Shown: positions 5,398-6,246 of the stretch, one piece after another | How positions within the stretch are numbered: position 1 is the stretch's first letter | How the letters are laid out: every line of letters starts with the position of its first letter | Origin: Bacteroidales bacterium UBA2632 | Lineage (GTDB): Bacteria; Bacteroidota; Bacteroidia; Bacteroidales; Dysgonomonadaceae | Assembly (NCBI GenBank): GCA_002359825.1 | Contig: DENY01000143.1 | Coordinates: forward strand, 3,537-9,782 | DNA: 6,246 bases | Direction: 5' to 3' | The notes under the pieces: model-generated | Seen by the model: only the letters and a program-made list of their open reading frames with translations | Told to the model about the DNA's origin: nothing | The model's database searches: none | Translations under genes and position numbers: made by a program

Positions 5398-6246
5398 ATG
5401 ATGAAATCAAAAATATTTATAGCATTTATTGCAATCTTCACCTTAATGTCTTGCAATACTAAAAACAGAACAGCCGACGAAAACGAATTACACGAAGAAA
5501 ATGACTCCGAAGGCGTTGTTGTTTTAAATAAAAATCAACGGGAAGCCCTGAATTTAAAATTGGACACTTTTCAAATGCGCAACTTAACCACGGTAGTAAA
5601 ATCAAACGGTCAATTAGAAGTTCCCCCGGCAAGCAGTGCCGAGGTTACAGCGGTTATTGGTGGTAATGTAAAAGAGATCAAGGTGTTTCATGGAGATAAA
5701 GTAAGAAAAGGCCAATTGTTAGCAGTGCTGGAACATCCTGACTATATCAAATTACAGGAAGATTTCGCCGAAGTGGCAAACAGGCTGGAATATTTACAAC
5801 AGGAATTTGAACGCCAGCAAGAACTTTTTGAAAATAACGTAGGTGCGGGCAGAGACTTCCAACAGTCCAAAGCAGAATACAGCACAGCAAAATCAAGATA
5901 TGAAGGCTTAAAATCACGCTTGCAATTGATAAATCTTTCGCCAGATAAAGTGATGGAAGGTGAATTCTCCAATACCATAACAATTAATTCTCCTATTAAC
6001 GGTTTTGTTAATGAAGTGAATATTAAGGTGGGAACCTATGTTGACGCAACAAACAAGCTTTTTGCTATTTCAGACAACAGCGCTATCCATGCCGATTTTA
6101 TGGTGTATGAAAAAGATGTGTATCTTGTTAAAGAAGGTCAAAAAGTTCATTTCACAGTATCAAACCGCCCGAGCGAAGAATTAACAGCAACCATATTTGC
6201 CATTGGAAAAGAGTTTGAGGCCAATTCGAGAGCAGTTCACGTTCAT
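5398..6246 (+). CDS. czcB: Periplasmic adaptor (membrane fusion) lipoprotein of the metal efflux RND system, CzcB/CusB type (3' partial)
   Basis: The adaptor bridges the inner membrane pump and the outer membrane channel. The frame is open for 283 codons to the window end without a stop. The start is ATG 5398 or the adjacent ATG 5401, 16 bases after the pump stop; neither has a clear Shine-Dalgarno motif. Residues 1-19 form a lipoprotein signal with lipobox LMSC, giving lipidation at C19. An acidic, flexible stretch with H32 follows (20-40) and lacks the Met residues that bind Cu/Ag in CusB. The first lipoyl half-motif is at about 82-112 (GGNVKEIKVFHGDKVRKGQLLAVLE). An alpha-helical hairpin (113-182) is rich in Gln and Glu. 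The second lipoyl half is at about 193-226 (INSPINGFVNEVNIKVGTYV), and a beta-barrel domain begins near 228. The visible end, NSRAVHVH, is typical of CzcB-like adaptors. The missing part would be the rest of the beta-barrel and the membrane-proximal domain. It is probably in one operon with the pump. Confidence 0.95.
   Translation, partial: MMKSKIFIAFIAIFTLMSCNTKNRTADENELHEENDSEGVVVLNKNQREALNLKLDTFQMRNLTTVVKSNGQLEVPPASSAEVTAVIGGNVKEIKVFHGDKVRKGQLLAVLEHPDYIKLQEDFAEVANRLEYLQQEFERQQELFENNVGAGRDFQQSKAEYSTAKSRYEGLKSRLQLINLSPDKVMEGEFSNTITINSPINGFVNEVNIKVGTYVDATNKLFAISDNSAIHADFMVYEKDVYLVKEGQKVHFTVSNRPSEELTATIFAIGKEFEANSRAVHVH

Noticed and set aside
5742..5983. Two overlapping minus-strand ORFs of 78 codons
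   Set aside because: They are antisense to the adaptor helical hairpin, which is clearly coding on the + strand up to the window end.
1..6246. tRNA or rRNA genes, CRISPR arrays, insertion sequences
   Set aside because: No repeat-spacer pattern, transposase frame, terminal inverted repeats or structured RNA gene could be seen; the window is almost fully accounted for by one operon and its regulator.

Overview
The window looks like part of the chromosome (or a chromosomal island) of a member of the Bacteroidota. The evidence is an exact TAnnTTTG-type promoter element, mostly A/T-rich start regions without Shine-Dalgarno motifs, a CzcA/CusA-type pump with a TolC-like outer membrane factor fused to its C-terminus (an arrangement I know mainly from this phylum), and a short His-rich protein of a kind often found beside such pumps in Bacteroidota. 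Genus and species cannot be read from the sequence. All supported genes are on the + strand.

Layout: (1) 1-380, the 3' part of a Fur-family metalloregulator gene whose true start lies before the window. (2) 381-448, a compact promoter region with a perfect 7-1-7 palindrome (384-398), further overlapping inverted repeats (397-417) and a TAnnTTTG box (411-418). (3) 449-859, a small membrane-anchored or exported His-rich protein. (4) 860-1040, a 181-base leader with two inverted-repeat structures and a strong AGGAG site. That site serves a 14-codon ORF whose stop overlaps the pump start as ATGA. (5) 1041-5381, a 1446-residue fusion of a heavy-metal RND pump with a TolC-like outer membrane factor, joined through an apparent internal signal sequence with an A-N-A/Q cleavage site. 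(6) 5398 to the window end, a lipoprotein periplasmic adaptor (CzcB/CusB type), cut off at its 3' end.

Together the genes would make a complete tripartite metal efflux system. The RND pump and outer membrane factor come from one ORF and the adaptor from the next, preceded by a small periplasmic-facing putative metal-binding protein. The Fur-family regulator is encoded just upstream, and the palindrome between the regulator and the operon is its most likely binding site. Substrate is probably a divalent ion such as Zn, Co or Cd rather than Cu/Ag, but this is inference. The points most worth a second look are the operator and the regulatory logic it implies (a metal-sensing Fur-type protein apparently controlling efflux), the internal signal peptide of the fusion, and the coupled leader ORF.
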